From: an uncultured Bacilli bacterium
GTDB lineage: Bacteria; Bacillota_I; Bacilli_A; RF39; UBA660
Direction of reading: 5' to 3'
Length of the DNA stretch: 19,562 bases
Assembly (NCBI GenBank): GCA_934090775.1
Contig: CAKOKF010000012.1
Coordinates: 1-19,562, forward strand
Under the pieces are notes generated by a model, which was not told the origin of the DNA, did no database searches, and saw only the letters and a list, made by a program, of their open reading frames with translations. Of this stretch, positions 12,764 through 19,562 are shown piece after piece (within the stretch, counting starts at the first letter, position 1; every line of letters begins with the position of its first letter). The translations under genes were made by a program, and so were the position numbers.

Positions 12764-13995
12764 TTTTCTCCTTTTAAAATATTTTCTATAGCGTTTATAA
12801 CAGCTAACTTACCATAATCATAAGTAATGCCACCTTGTAAATATGCTATGTAAGGGCTTCTTACCGGACCATCACAACTTATTTCAATAGATGAGCCTTG
12901 TGTAAAGGAGCCACTTGCCATAATTATTTCATCATCATAACCCGGGGTAGCAACTGGTATGGGCAAAACATTACTATCAATAGCACTAGCTCCTTGAATG
13001 CCTTGAACAAATTTAATAAGTTTATCTTTATCATTAAAAATAATGCGAGTTACGATATCACTTCTAGTATCATTATACTTAGGATAAACTTCTATATTTA
13101 AATGTTCTAATAAGTAACTAACTAACATCCCAGTTTTTAAAGCATTAACTACCGCTTGGGGAGCCATATAAAGTCCTTGTAAAAAGGAACGATTAAGACC
13201 TAGAGAAGGACCGATCTCTTTACCTTCACCAGGTGCTGTCAAGCGCTCACTGCATAGTTTAACTAAATCAGCTCTACCAACAATATAAGCACCCGTACCA
13301 GCAATACCAGCCCCTAAATTTTTAATTAAAGAACCAACCATGATATCGGCACCGACATTTAATGGTTCTTTAGTACTAACAAATTCACAATAACAATTAT
13401 CGACCATAATAATAGTTTGAGGACTGATGTTTTTTATTAACTTGCAAACTTTTTCAACTTTTTCAATACTGATCGTATCTCGATTGGCATAACCAACACT
13501 ACGTTGAATTTCTATTACTTTAACATTATTAACACTTAAATAAGATTTAATTTTATCGTAGTCAAAATCATTATTAACTAAATCAATTTGATCATAATTA
13601 ACTTTAAAAGCTTTTAAACTACTAGAATTTTCTCTAATACCAATAACTTCATCTAAGGTATCATAAGGCTTACCATTAATTGATAAAAGTGTATCACCTG
13701 GTCTTAAAAGGCCAAAGAAACAAACTGTTAAAGCATGAGTACCACTTATTAATTGTGGACGAACTAAAGCATCTTCACCACCAAGAACATCAGCAAAGAC
13801 ACGTTCTATCTTATCGCGACCAGAATCGTCATAACCATAGCCATTGGTCCCCGCAAAATCACTAGCATTAACATTATTTTCTTTAAAAGCTTTTAAAACT
13901 TTTTTACTATTTGTAAAACTTATTTCATCTAACTTTTGAAAAAGTTCTATATTTTCTTTTTCAAATTTTTGAACTAAATCTAATATATTAATCAT
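12760..13995 (-). CDS. YnbB-family PLP-dependent enzyme (methionine gamma-lyase / aluminium-resistance type)
   Basis: 411 residues, full length for the Bacillus YnbB family. Fold-type I PLP features: SGTHAL (84-89) for the cofactor phosphate, VDNCYCEF (198-205) with Asp199 against the pyridine nitrogen, and GSLIKNLGAG (221-230) with Lys225 as the Schiff-base lysine. NGYGYDDSGRDKIERVFADV near the N-terminus is typical of this subfamily. The exact reaction is unsettled: members are annotated as methionine gamma-lyase or aluminium resistance protein, and a cysteine/methionine C-S lyase-like role is the usual inference. It starts inside the 3' end of the SDR gene (8-base overlap), so the two are translationally coupled. 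The stop is TGA, the only well-supported TGA stop in the window. Confidence 0.85.
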   Translation of the reverse strand: MINILDLVQKFEKENIELFQKLDEISFTNSKKVLKAFKENNVNASDFAGTNGYGYDDSGRDKIERVFADVLGGEDALVRPQLISGTHALTVCFFGLLRPGDTLLSINGKPYDTLDEVIGIRENSSSLKAFKVNYDQIDLVNNDFDYDKIKSYLSVNNVKVIEIQRSVGYANRDTISIEKVEKVCKLIKNISPQTIIMVDNCYCEFVSTKEPLNVGADIMVGSLIKNLGAGIAGTGAYIVGRADLVKLCSERLTAPGEGKEIGPSLGLNRSFLQGLYMAPQAVVNALKTGMLVSYLLEHLNIEVYPKYNDTRSDIVTRIIFNDKDKLIKFVQGIQGASAIDSNVLPIPVATPGYDDEIIMASGSFTQGSSIEISCDGPVRSPYIAYLQGGITYDYGKLAVINAIENILKGEN

Positions 13996-14683
13996 TTTTT
14001 ACACCACCATCTACTCTAATTACGGTATCACTTATATAACTTGCAGCATCACTAATAATAAACTCGATTACATTGCTTATTTCCTCCGGACGAGCAAATC
14101 TTTTTAATAAAATCTTACTTTCTTCTTGTTTTCTAAAATTTGGACTTAATGAAGCATTCATTTCGGTATCCACCCAACCAGGAGCGATTGTATTCACACG
14201 TATAGGAGCCAAGTGTTGAGCAAAATGATGCATTAAAGAAATAACACCAGCTTTACTAGCATCATAATCAATTGACTCGATATAAGGCGTATCAATACCG
14301 TTAGTACTACTTATAAATAAGATATTACCATCTTTATTAATCTTTTTACTTAGTAGTTTTGTTAAATAATACGTCCCCGTTAAATTGGTATTTATCACTT
14401 TACTAAATTCTTCATAGGTCTTATCATCAAAAGAATTATCTCTAGCAATGGCGGCATTATTAATTAAAATGTCAATATTATCAATATTATCAACTAATTC
14501 TTCAATACTCGTCTTGGATTCTAAGTCCAAATAAAACCCTTTAATATGATATTTATTAGCTATTTCTAATGCCTTAGTTTCATTATGACAATAAGTAAAA
14601 ATAACTTCATATTTTTCTACTAATTTTTTTAAAGTAGCATACCCGATACCACTGGTACCACCAGTAATTAAAACTTTCTTCAT
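13988..14683 (-). CDS. Short-chain dehydrogenase/reductase (FabG-like)
   Basis: 231 residues, classical SDR: the NADP-binding TGGTSGIG (7-14), NNAA (75-78), Asn100, Ser125/126, the catalytic Tyr140-x-x-x-Lys144 in YDASK, and PGWVDT (168-173). The C-terminal DTVIRVDGG ending is standard. It is closest in overall pattern to 3-oxoacyl-ACP reductase FabG, but SDRs share this form and no fatty-acid genes are nearby, so the substrate is unsettled. The start follows AGGAGTGAG. It is the first gene of a two-gene unit with the YnbB-like enzyme, so the pair may act on one keto/thio substrate; this is inference. An extended -10 promoter lies at 14716-14724. Confidence 0.8.
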   Translation of the reverse strand: MKKVLITGGTSGIGYATLKKLVEKYEVIFTYCHNETKALEIANKYHIKGFYLDLESKTSIEELVDNIDNIDILINNAAIARDNSFDDKTYEEFSKVINTNLTGTYYLTKLLSKKINKDGNILFISSTNGIDTPYIESIDYDASKAGVISLMHHFAQHLAPIRVNTIAPGWVDTEMNASLSPNFRKQEESKILLKRFARPEEISNVIEFIISDAASYISDTVIRVDGGVKND

Positions 14684-14715
14684 TGTTTTCTCACTCCTAT
14701 TACTTCTTACTTAAG

Positions 14716-14749
14716 ATTTTAACATAATCATAACTTAATATGCTATACT
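14716..14749. promoter_or_regulatory. Overlapping divergent promoters for the SDR and PAP2 genes
   Basis: On the minus strand TG-T-TAAAAT (14716-14724) is an extended -10 for the SDR gene. On the plus strand TG-C-TATACT (14741-14749) is an extended -10 for the PAP2 gene. Each -10 lies in the other's -35 zone, so the two cannot easily be bound at the same time. The PAP2 leader would be only about 9 bases. Confidence 0.55.
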
Positions 14750-14764
14750 TATTATAGTGATATT

Positions 14765-15397
14765 ATGAAAAAGATAAAGGAATTTATAAATAAATATTTA
14801 ATTTGGATAGTTTTACTGTTATGTTTATTTACATTTTTATATTTAATAAAACTTATTACTGCTGATACTATTAGTAATTTTGATAATTTTATATATAATT
14901 ATGTAAAAAAATTAATTAGTCCCCAAGTTACATCATTCTTTAAGGTTATTACAGAATGTGGAAATTTTACGGTAATGATACCAATAATAATTATTTTTTA
15001 TATATTTAATAAAGATAAAAGTTTTAATCGTTATTTTACTATTAACTTAGTAAGTGTCTTTGCTAGTAATTTCATTGTTAAAAGTATCGTTAGAAGGGAT
15101 AGACCTATCGATATTAATTTAATTATTGAAAATGGTTTTAGTTTTCCATCTGGACACTCCATGGTATCTTTTGCTTTTTATGGTTTTATCATTTATTATT
15201 TATATTATACTGATTTAAAGAAACCTCTTAAGTATGGTTTAATGACTTTTTTAAGTATTTTAATTCTTTTAATTGGCCTAAGTCGTATTTATTTAGGAGT
15301 TCATTATGCTTCTGATGTTTTTGGTGGTTTCTTATTAGCTTTCATTTATTTAGTTATTTATATAAAGTTCATTTATAAAAGAGAAAAAGTTAAATAA
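14765..15397 (+). CDS. PAP2-family membrane phosphatase
   Basis: 210 residues with about six membrane segments and the three PAP2 (phosphatidate phosphatase/undecaprenyl-pyrophosphate phosphatase-like) catalytic motifs: KSIVRRDRP (106-114), PSGHS (128-132), and SRIYLGVHYASDV (173-185) with His180 and Asp184. Such enzymes dephosphorylate lipid phosphates, including phosphatidylglycerophosphate or undecaprenyl pyrophosphate, on the membrane's outer face. The start is fixed by the first ATG after the promoter. There is no convincing ribosome site and the predicted leader is very short, so it may be translated from a near-leaderless message. A hairpin ends the unit at about 15445-15473. Confidence 0.85.
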   Translation: MKKIKEFINKYLIWIVLLLCLFTFLYLIKLITADTISNFDNFIYNYVKKLISPQVTSFFKVITECGNFTVMIPIIIIFYIFNKDKSFNRYFTINLVSVFASNFIVKSIVRRDRPIDINLIIENGFSFPSGHSMVSFAFYGFIIYYLYYTDLKKPLKYGLMTFLSILILLIGLSRIYLGVHYASDVFGGFLLAFIYLVIYIKFIYKREKVK

Positions 15398-15436
15398 TTT
15401 TAAGCTAGAAATATATCAATCTTTTGAAGATTAGAA

Positions 15437-15475
15437 AGAAAAAAAATTAGGATTCATTATAGAAATTCTAATTCT
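15437..15475. terminator. Bidirectional terminator between PAP2 and the ftsY-fhs-ylxM operon
   Basis: AATTAGGAT (15445-15453) and ATTCTAATT (15465-15473) form a 9-bp stem with one G-U-type pair. Plus strand is followed by a T-rich tract, the minus side by T's complementary to the A-run at 15439-15446. It separates convergent genes. Confidence 0.65.
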
Positions 15476-15493
15476 TTTATTTTAATCTAAATA

Positions 15494-15784
15494 CTAGATA
15501 ATTTTCTTAATTTTATTTTTTATTATATTAATATCCTCGATGTTTAATAAATTTTTTAAAGTATTTTTTATACCCATTAATTTTAAACTTTCTTCATATT
15601 GGGAAAGTTTTTCTTCAACCTTTTTTAAAGTATTAAATACTCCAGTACGCGTTATATTTAAATTTTCACCAATCTCACTTAAAGATAAATCTTCAAAATA
15701 ATAATATTTAAATATTTCTTTTTCACGCTCCGTAAGCAAAGATTCATATATATCAAAAAGGTTTGTTAATTCTACTCTATTCAT
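15494..15784 (-). CDS. ylxM: YlxM-like (UPF0122) DNA-binding protein
   Basis: 96 residues with a single helix-turn-helix: LLTEREKEIFKYYYFEDLSL followed by SEIGENLNITRTGVFNTLKK, the sigma-region-4-like fold of the YlxM/UPF0122 family. In many Gram-positives this gene precedes ffh, and the protein binds or affects signal recognition particle components. Here it follows ftsY and fhs instead. Its ATG overlaps the fhs stop by one base (TAATG), so it is translationally coupled. The length and the C-terminal helical tail rich in Lys, Ile and Asn are normal for the family. Confidence 0.8.
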   Translation of the reverse strand: MNRVELTNLFDIYESLLTEREKEIFKYYYFEDLSLSEIGENLNITRTGVFNTLKKVEEKLSQYEESLKLMGIKNTLKNLLNIEDINIIKNKIKKII

Positions 15785-17394
15785 TACATTATTCCTTCTA
15801 TATGCATAGCCTCATCAATATGCATTTTTAAATAATTACTATTTTTACTTAAACCTGGTAAGGTTATAACATTACCCATGTAAACAACAATAAAACCAGC
15901 CCCGTTATTTAATTTGATATCAGTCACATGCATAGTATGTTCTTTAGGATAACCCAAGAGGTCTTTATTATCCGATATCGACATTGGTGTCTTACTAATA
16001 CAAACGGGATACTTGTCTAAGTTTAATTTTTCGATAAGTTGTATTTTGGTTTCGACTTTTTCAGTATAAGTAACACTCTTAGCATGATAAACTTTAGTAG
16101 CAATAATATTTATCTTTTCTTTAATCGATTTATTATTATCATAAAGTTTTATTATTTTTTTCGAGTTATTGTTACTTAAAGAAATTACTTTATTGGCCAA
16201 GTCTAAACCACCAGTACTGCCGTCTTTATAAGTTGTATTGATAGCAAACTCTATGCCCTGCTTTTCGACATAGTCTTTGACAAGATTAATATCTTCTAAA
16301 GCGTCGTCATTAAATCTATTTAAAGAAACAATTATATTACTGCTAAAGTTTTTCATATTGTCAATATGAGCTTGAAGATTAGCTAAACCTGTCACTAAGT
16401 TATCATGACCATTATATTTTAAAGCACGAATAGTAGCATTTAAAATTATAACATCAGGATAAAATTTTCCTTTTGGACAAACTATATCCAAGAATTTTTC
16501 AGCTCCTAAGTCAGAGCCAAAACCAGCTTCGACAACTGAATAAGGAAAATTTTGTAAACCAGTGTTGATAGCAGCAATTGAGGCCGTACCATGAGCAATA
16601 TTAGCAAAGGGGCCACCATGAACGATGGCTAAATTATGCTCTAAAGTCTGAACAGCATTAGGTTTAATGGCCTCTTTTAGAAGAATACAAATGGCGTCAG
16701 TTGCTTTTAAATCCTCAGTATAAATTGGCTTGTCGGTCTCATCATACGCAACAATCATCTTACTAACCATTTCTTTAAGTTCGTTAAAGTCATTAGCTAA
16801 ACAAAGAATAGCCATTAACTCACTGGCAACCGTTAAAATGAAATGTTCCTCTCTTGTATAACTAGAGTTAATAGTGATATTTCGTAAGGCGCGGTCGTTA
16901 ATATCAATCGTTCGTGGTATTACTACTTGCTTGATTTTTAGTAAATTTCCTTGAAAAATATGATTATCAATGATAGCACAAAGTAAATTATTGGCAGTAC
17001 AAATGGCGCCCATATCGCCAGTAAATTGCAAATTAATATCAATCATTGGCATAATTTGTGCATAGCCACCACCCGTGGCGCCACCTTTAGTGCCAAAGAC
17101 AGGACCCAAAGCTGGCTCTCTTAAAATTGCGACACTATCATAATTTAATTTATTTAAAGCATCAACTAAACCAATAGCTGTAGTCGTTTTACCTTCACCG
17201 TAAATAGTAGGACTAATGCTGGTTACTAAAATCAATTTACCGTTTTTAGACTTTTCATTTGAAGTTTTCAAGTCTAGCTTAGCTATATATTTACCATAAT
17301 TAATTATTGAATCATCATTAATATCATATTTATTTAAGATTTTATTAATAGGTTCTAACTTAGCAAGATTTGCTATTTCAATGTCACTTTTCAA
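15784..17394 (-). CDS. fhs: Formate-tetrahydrofolate ligase
   Basis: 536 residues (family about 556). The ATP-binding loop YGEGKTTT (65-72) and REPALGPVFGTKGGATGGG follow the N-terminal domain; LTVASELMAILCLANDF, LEHNLAIVHGGPFANIAHG and the C-terminal LNNGAGFIVVYMG ... TLPGLSK are all present, so the enzyme looks complete. It makes 10-formyl-THF from formate, ATP and tetrahydrofolate in the cytoplasm, feeding purine and formyl-Met synthesis. The position usually Pro in the loop (TPxGEGKTT) is Ile (TIYGEG), a small change. The start is TTG, one base after the ftsY stop, with AAGGA about 11 bases upstream. It lies between ftsY and ylxM in one operon, an unusual place for a one-carbon gene. Confidence 0.95.
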   Translation of the reverse strand: MKSDIEIANLAKLEPINKILNKYDINDDSIINYGKYIAKLDLKTSNEKSKNGKLILVTSISPTIYGEGKTTTAIGLVDALNKLNYDSVAILREPALGPVFGTKGGATGGGYAQIMPMIDINLQFTGDMGAICTANNLLCAIIDNHIFQGNLLKIKQVVIPRTIDINDRALRNITINSSYTREEHFILTVASELMAILCLANDFNELKEMVSKMIVAYDETDKPIYTEDLKATDAICILLKEAIKPNAVQTLEHNLAIVHGGPFANIAHGTASIAAINTGLQNFPYSVVEAGFGSDLGAEKFLDIVCPKGKFYPDVIILNATIRALKYNGHDNLVTGLANLQAHIDNMKNFSSNIIVSLNRFNDDALEDINLVKDYVEKQGIEFAINTTYKDGSTGGLDLANKVISLSNNNSKKIIKLYDNNKSIKEKINIIATKVYHAKSVTYTEKVETKIQLIEKLNLDKYPVCISKTPMSISDNKDLLGYPKEHTMHVTDIKLNNGAGFIVVYMGNVITLPGLSKNSNYLKMHIDEAMHIEGIM

Positions 17395-17395
17395 A

Positions 17396-18382
17396 TTACA
17401 TCATATCCTTAAATAAACCATAAATATAAGATTCAATATCAAATGGTTTTAAGTCAGTCATTTGTTCACCTAAGCCAATAAATTTAACCGGAATATTTAC
17501 TTCTTCTTTAATAGCTAGAACAATGCCACCTTTAGCAGTACCATCTAATTTAGTAAGAACAATACCTGTAATATTGGTAATTTCTTTAAAAGCTTTGGCT
17601 TGCATAATACCATTTTGACCAGTAGTAGCATCAATTACTAAAAGGGTTTCATGAGGAGCGTCAGGAATAAATTTAGCAATAACTTTATTCATCTTCTCCA
17701 ATTCTTTCATTAAATTCACTTTATTTTGTAAACGACCAGCGGTGTCAATTAAGACAATATCAGCCTTTTCTTCCGTAGCTTTTACTAAGCCATCATAAAT
17801 AACACCAGCAGGATCTGTATTTTCTTTACCATAAAAGATAGAATCAGTACGATCCGCCCAAACTTTTAATTGTTCGACAGCGCCAGCTCTAAAAGTATCA
17901 GCGGCAATTAGCATAACTTTTTTACCTTCGTTATGATATTTATAAGCAAGTTTACCAATTGTTGTAGTCTTACCTACACCATTAACGCCAACCATTAAAA
18001 TGACAGTTGGCCCACTCTCAGCAATATTAATTTTATCAGTTATATTTTCTCCGTTAACATAAATGATAAATAATTCATCAACGATTACTTCGTTTAAATA
18101 CTTAGTATCAGTTATATTTTCTTTCTTTACTCTCGCTTTTAATCTATCTAAAAAGTTTTCAACGGTATTAACACCAATATCAGCCATTATTAAAATTTGT
18201 TCTAATTCTTCAAAATAAGCATCATCTATTTTGGTATATTTAATTCCTAAGACATTTAATTTAGAAACAAATTCATTTCTTGTTTTTTCTAAACCTTTAC
18301 TATAGCTTTCTACTTCTTCATTTACTTTCTCTTCTTTAGTTTTATTATTTACTATTTGTTTTAATTTATCAAAAATTCCCAT
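17396..18382 (-). CDS. ftsY: Signal recognition particle receptor FtsY
   Basis: 328 residues. A short acidic A domain (about 1-35) is followed by the NG domain: four-helix N segment, then the GTPase motifs GVNGVGKTTT (132-141), DTFRAGA (162-168), DTAGR (213-217), TKLDG (277-281) and GLGE (303-306), with the insertion between G2 and G3 (ENTDPAGVI) typical of FtsY. It docks the ribosome-SRP complex at the membrane. The A domain is short and without a clear lipid-binding helix, common in low-GC Gram-positives. The start follows AGAAAGTGA. A -10 element TATAAT lies near 18408-18413. It is the first gene of the ftsY-fhs-ylxM unit. Confidence 0.95.
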   Translation of the reverse strand: MGIFDKLKQIVNNKTKEEKVNEEVESYSKGLEKTRNEFVSKLNVLGIKYTKIDDAYFEELEQILIMADIGVNTVENFLDRLKARVKKENITDTKYLNEVIVDELFIIYVNGENITDKINIAESGPTVILMVGVNGVGKTTTIGKLAYKYHNEGKKVMLIAADTFRAGAVEQLKVWADRTDSIFYGKENTDPAGVIYDGLVKATEEKADIVLIDTAGRLQNKVNLMKELEKMNKVIAKFIPDAPHETLLVIDATTGQNGIMQAKAFKEITNITGIVLTKLDGTAKGGIVLAIKEEVNIPVKFIGLGEQMTDLKPFDIESYIYGLFKDMM

Positions 18383-18407
18383 ATATTCACTTTCTTTCTA
18401 ATAATTT

Positions 18408-18413
18408 ATTATA
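18408..18413 (-). promoter_or_regulatory. -10 element for the ftsY operon
   Basis: A consensus TATAAT on the minus strand about 25 bases before the ftsY ATG. The region 17 bases upstream is a T-tract, which also serves as the U-run of the preceding terminator, so the -35 is poor. Confidence 0.45.
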
Positions 18414-18430
18414 TCGTAAATTTTGGTTTT

Positions 18431-18469
18431 AAAAAAGGAATTTATCTTTATTTTACTGATAAACTCCTT
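18431..18469 (-). terminator. Terminator of the metallopeptidase gene
   Basis: AAGGA-a-TTTATC (18435-18446) pairs with GATAAA-c-TCCTT (18458-18469), a stem of 11 bp with one internal mismatch. On the minus strand a T-run (complement of 18431-18436) follows. It stands between the metallopeptidase gene and the ftsY promoter. Confidence 0.7.
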
Positions 18470-18484
18470 AATTTATATTATTTT

Positions 18485-19144
18485 TTATCTTTTTAATGTT
18501 TCTTTATAGTAATTTACGGCTTCTTGATAAAGATAAGGTGTATCATGATAAGCTTTTTCTTTGTTATTTAAAAGTTCTAAGCAATACTCTTTACCATAAG
18601 TTTCATATACGTAAACAAACATTTTTTTATAATCGCCATAGCCTTTAACATCATGACTTTGTATCATACTATCTAAGCTAGTTGTAATTGATCCTTCATC
18701 TTTCTTATGCTGGCCTGCTAGAAAACAAGCCATACCTTCGAGTAGCCAAATAGCTGTTTGTGAATTTCTTATCTTTTGCTGACAGGAATGACTAAATTCA
18801 TGAACAATAAGTTTTTTTAATTCCTCTATGTTGGCATTCTTATGGGCGGTTTCTAAAAGCCCTTCAATTGATAAAGTATAAACTGTATTAATACCATCTT
18901 TTTTAAAAGCGTAACCAGCTACCCATTCATTTATTTTTTCCTCTGGTTTATATTCTAAGATTGCTTGATAAAATTCTTTAGTACCTGCAAAGATGGTCAC
19001 TACTGGTTTTGAACCAAAATCATCTATCCCAAACCATTTAACTATTTCAGCAGTTCTAATTTCTAGAAAAGCAACTAGTCCATCGATATATGGTAAATCT
19101 TTTTCACTATAATTTATAATTAAATATTTTAATTCTTTTTGCAC
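18485..19144 (-). CDS. HExxH metallopeptidase, MA-clan (gluzincin-like), cytoplasmic
   Basis: 219 residues. HEFSH (115-119) is the zinc-binding and catalytic motif; WLLEGMACFLAGQ supplies the likely third ligand Glu136 about 17 residues later, as in the peptidase MA / M1-like gluzincins. No signal peptide or membrane segment is seen, so it is probably intracellular. Overall it looks like small MA-like peptidases of unknown substrate. The start is GTG with GGGG 9 bases before it; a stop lies directly upstream in frame, so no longer start exists. It follows the pseudopilin gene by 13 bases and ends with its own terminator, so the two share a transcript. Confidence 0.75.
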   Translation of the reverse strand: MQKELKYLIINYSEKDLPYIDGLVAFLEIRTAEIVKWFGIDDFGSKPVVTIFAGTKEFYQAILEYKPEEKINEWVAGYAFKKDGINTVYTLSIEGLLETAHKNANIEELKKLIVHEFSHSCQQKIRNSQTAIWLLEGMACFLAGQHKKDEGSITTSLDSMIQSHDVKGYGDYKKMFVYVYETYGKEYCLELLNNKEKAYHDTPYLYQEAVNYYKETLKR

Positions 19145-19157
19145 TTACTTTACCCCT

Positions 19158-19562
19158 TTACTTAACATTACAAGTATCATCAGGAATAAATGTTTTAATT
19201 TCACTGTAATTCCCATTACTATAATTATAGGCATAAATATCTTTTGCTGAATCACATGAATTTTGTTTATCTTCAAAAGTTCCATTATTTTTTAAGACAC
19301 CTATATTATAAGCTTTAACACATTTCTTACCTTGATTAAGATTAGCTTTAGCAGTATTTTCGTCTTTTATCTCAAAATCACAACTACTTAAATGTAATTT
19401 GTTTAGAGAAATTTGTTCTTTAGCATAACTTACCGCCGCATCATTTAAGTTAGTTAAAACGATATCCGTAGTTTTATCTTTTTGCTTTCTTAGTAAACCA
19501 ATAACATTAGGAGTAGCAATCCCAATTAAAATAGCTAAAACTACAATAACCGCTAATAGTTC
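19158..19562 (-). CDS. Type IV pilin-like pseudopilin, 3' part only
   Basis: 134 residues are visible; the 5' end runs off the window. The first residues, ELLAVIVVLAILIGIATPNV, are the end of the prepilin signature and the hydrophobic helix: the preceding G-F-T-L-I (with the peptidase cleavage site and Glu5) would be just outside. The mature part has the long N-terminal helix, then a small globular domain with four Cys (in SCDF, KKCV, SCDS and TCNV), likely two disulfides, and ends at TAA 19158. Pseudopilins of this size build short pili or the com-type DNA uptake machine of Gram-positives. Which set cannot be told, because the neighbouring genes lie outside the window. Confidence 0.75.
   Translation of the reverse strand, partial: ELLAVIVVLAILIGIATPNVIGLLRKQKDKTTDIVLTNLNDAAVSYAKEQISLNKLHLSSCDFEIKDENTAKANLNQGKKCVKAYNIGVLKNNGTFEDKQNSCDSAKDIYAYNYSNGNYSEIKTFIPDDTCNVK

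Noticed and set aside
12898..13101. Plus-strand open frame of 67 codons
   Set aside because: It is antisense to the YnbB-like gene, has no ribosome site, and the gene on the other strand is unmistakable.
13680..13865. Plus-strand open frame of 61 codons rich in His and Gln
   Set aside because: Antisense to the same gene; composition mirrors the codon use of the opposite strand.
1..19562. CRISPR array, tRNA, rRNA or insertion sequence
   Set aside because: No regularly spaced repeats, tRNA-like cloverleaf, rRNA signature or transposase was found by reading both strands.

Overview
The window is very AT-rich (roughly 28-30% GC by eye), with short intergenic gaps, strong AGGAGG-type ribosome binding sites and mostly TAA/TAG stops. 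Trp is written as TGG throughout, so the standard bacterial code applies. FtsY, a YlxM-like protein, SpoVS, a SufB protein, a YnbB-type PLP enzyme and a type IV pilin-like pseudopilin together suggest a low-GC Bacillota/Mycoplasmatota relative, such as an uncultured gut Bacilli or Erysipelotrichia-like lineage. The exact taxon cannot be read from the window.

Region 1 (about 1-3700) is accessory and decaying. It holds a frameshifted ParA ATPase remnant, the tail of a large serine recombinase, an intact VOC/bleomycin-resistance-like gene, a very small gene, a rhuM pseudogene with several independent lesions, and an overlapping pair of unrecognised plus-strand genes, the second of which carries two frameshifts. 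It reads as the relic of an integrated mobile element.

Region 2 (about 3700-8290) is a minus-strand run of seven genes behind a good sigma-A promoter near 8258-8286. In transcription order it holds an HD domain fused to a Nudix-like domain, an ADP-ribosylglycohydrolase, a P-loop kinase, a DUF402 (NtdP-like) phosphatase candidate, a DUF488-like protein, a uridine-kinase-like P-loop protein cut by an in-frame TGA, and an unknown protein. Nearly every recognisable member belongs to a family that adds or removes phosphate or ADP-ribose groups, so the run may be one nucleotide or NAD/ADP-ribose processing pathway. This is the best candidate here for an undescribed system, but its function is inference.

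Region 3 (about 8370-19562) is mostly core: an SsbB-like single-strand DNA-binding protein, a SufB without its usual partners (with a possibly leaderless transcript), an unknown tail-anchored protein, SpoVS, a Bax-inhibitor-1 family channel, a small membrane protein, an SDR reductase translationally coupled to a YnbB-family PLP enzyme, a divergent PAP2 phosphatase, an ftsY-fhs-ylxM operon, a cytoplasmic-looking HExxH metallopeptidase, and the 3' part of a pseudopilin gene running off the window. Intrinsic terminators and promoters are easy to see and delimit these units well.
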